Below are positions 4,808 through 5,320 of a DNA stretch of 5,320 bases, piece after piece (the stretch's first letter is position 1; the number at the start of each line of letters is the position of its first letter). The stretch comes from Spirochaeta sp. (GTDB lineage: Bacteria > Spirochaetota > Spirochaetia > Sphaerochaetales > Sphaerochaetaceae), in NCBI GenBank assembly GCA_020054965.1, contig JAIMZO010000128.1, forward strand, positions 1 to 5,320, given 5' to 3'. The position numbers and the translations under genes were made by a program. Under the pieces are notes generated by a model, which saw only the letters and a program-made list of their open reading frames with translations, had not been told where the DNA came from and made no database searches.

Positions 4808-5320
4808 ATGAAACGAAGCAAACTTGTTGCCTATCTTGATACATATCTGGAAATTGGGGCTTTTGAGGGTTTGGATCGATCCCTCAACGGTTTGGTTGTA
4901 GGAGGAGCTGAGAAGGATGTTCGCAAGGTCGCCTTCGCCGTTGATGCCTGCCAATCTACCTTTGAGAAGGCCATAGAAGAATGCGCTGATCTGCTTATCG
5001 TGCACCATGGGCTCTATTGGGGAGTTCCCCTACCCATCACCGGGGTACACCATACGCGCATCAGTACGTTGCTGAAAGGAAATCTGGACCTGTATGTTGC
5101 CCATCTGCCCCTCGATGCACACAGCAAGGTGGGAAACAATATTGTCATGGCTGGAAAGCTGGGTTTGCAGGATATTGAGCCCTTTGCCCCCTATAAAGGC
5201 ACCCCGTTGGGATACAAGGGTGTACTCAAGGACGGGGGAGACACCAAGTGGATTGCTGAACGGCTTGGTTTTGAGAATCCAGTGGTGCTTCCATTCGGTA
5301 AGGGAACCATTACAACGGTG
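4808..5320 (+). CDS. Nif3/YbgI-family metal-binding protein, 3' cut
   Basis: The first 171 residues of an open frame that runs off the window, about 70% of the usual 250. Family signatures are LDRSLNGLVVGG (22-33), VAFAVDAC (41-48), DLLIVHHGLYWG (61-72) and LYVAHLPLDAHSKVGNN (95-111). His66, His67 and Asp103 correspond to three dinuclear-metal ligands of E. coli YbgI; the remaining His and Glu ligands would lie beyond the window. These conserved proteins form toroidal hexamers and are often labelled 'GTP cyclohydrolase 1 type 2 homologue', but their cellular reaction is unsettled. It is divergent from the Lon-like gene with 52 bases between start codons. The start is the first ATG of the homology region, directly downstream of a TATACT box. 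Confidence 0.93.
   Translation, partial: MKRSKLVAYLDTYLEIGAFEGLDRSLNGLVVGGAEKDVRKVAFAVDACQSTFEKAIEECADLLIVHHGLYWGVPLPITGVHHTRISTLLKGNLDLYVAHLPLDAHSKVGNNIVMAGKLGLQDIEPFAPYKGTPLGYKGVLKDGGDTKWIAERLGFENPVVLPFGKGTITTV

Noticed and set aside
4756..4821. Longer Lon-like start at TTG 4821, adding 22 residues
   Set aside because: The extension translates the TTGACA/TATAGT promoter, overlaps the divergent gene, has no Shine-Dalgarno sequence and no resemblance to the family N-terminus.

Overview
The window holds six protein genes and looks like a chromosomal housekeeping stretch from a free-living spirochaete, most likely a Sphaerochaeta-type organism. That assignment is inference from overall protein character and roughly 50% GC; no marker gene proves it. 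There are no RNA genes, CRISPR arrays, phage genes or transposase genes.

Layout: (1) 50-924, minus strand: a two-gene envelope-stress unit, pspA followed by a short pspC, joined by a one-base TAATG overlap. (2) 925-1147: a control region shared with the divergent rsmI. It carries a near-consensus sigma-54 (RpoN) promoter facing pspA and palindromes about 100-125 bases upstream, where an enhancer-binding protein would sit. (3) 1148-2630, plus strand: rsmI and a SpoU/TrmH-family methyltransferase, overlapping by 23 bases, so two RNA 2'-O-methyltransferases are made together. (4) 2618-2721: a 15-bp perfect inverted repeat around a 74-base centre lies between two convergent genes, and both stop codons fall inside its arms. 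(5) 2719-4755, minus strand: a LonC-like protease with an intact Ser/Lys dyad but degraded ATPase motifs. (6) 4808-5320, plus strand: the first 171 codons of a Nif3/YbgI-family metal-binding protein, cut by the window end. Bases 1-49 show no supportable gene.

The most striking non-coding pattern is that the three genes with a visible sigma-70-type promoter (rsmI, the Lon-like gene and nif3) share one geometry: -35, 17-base spacer, -10, exactly six bases, then ATG. None has a convincing Shine-Dalgarno sequence. This predicts leaderless mRNAs. By contrast pspA, pspC and the TrmH-like gene, which have a leader or lie inside an operon, do have Shine-Dalgarno sequences. The window therefore seems to show two translation-start architectures side by side. 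I see no wholly new multi-gene system here; the regulatory architecture and the inverted repeat are the best leads.
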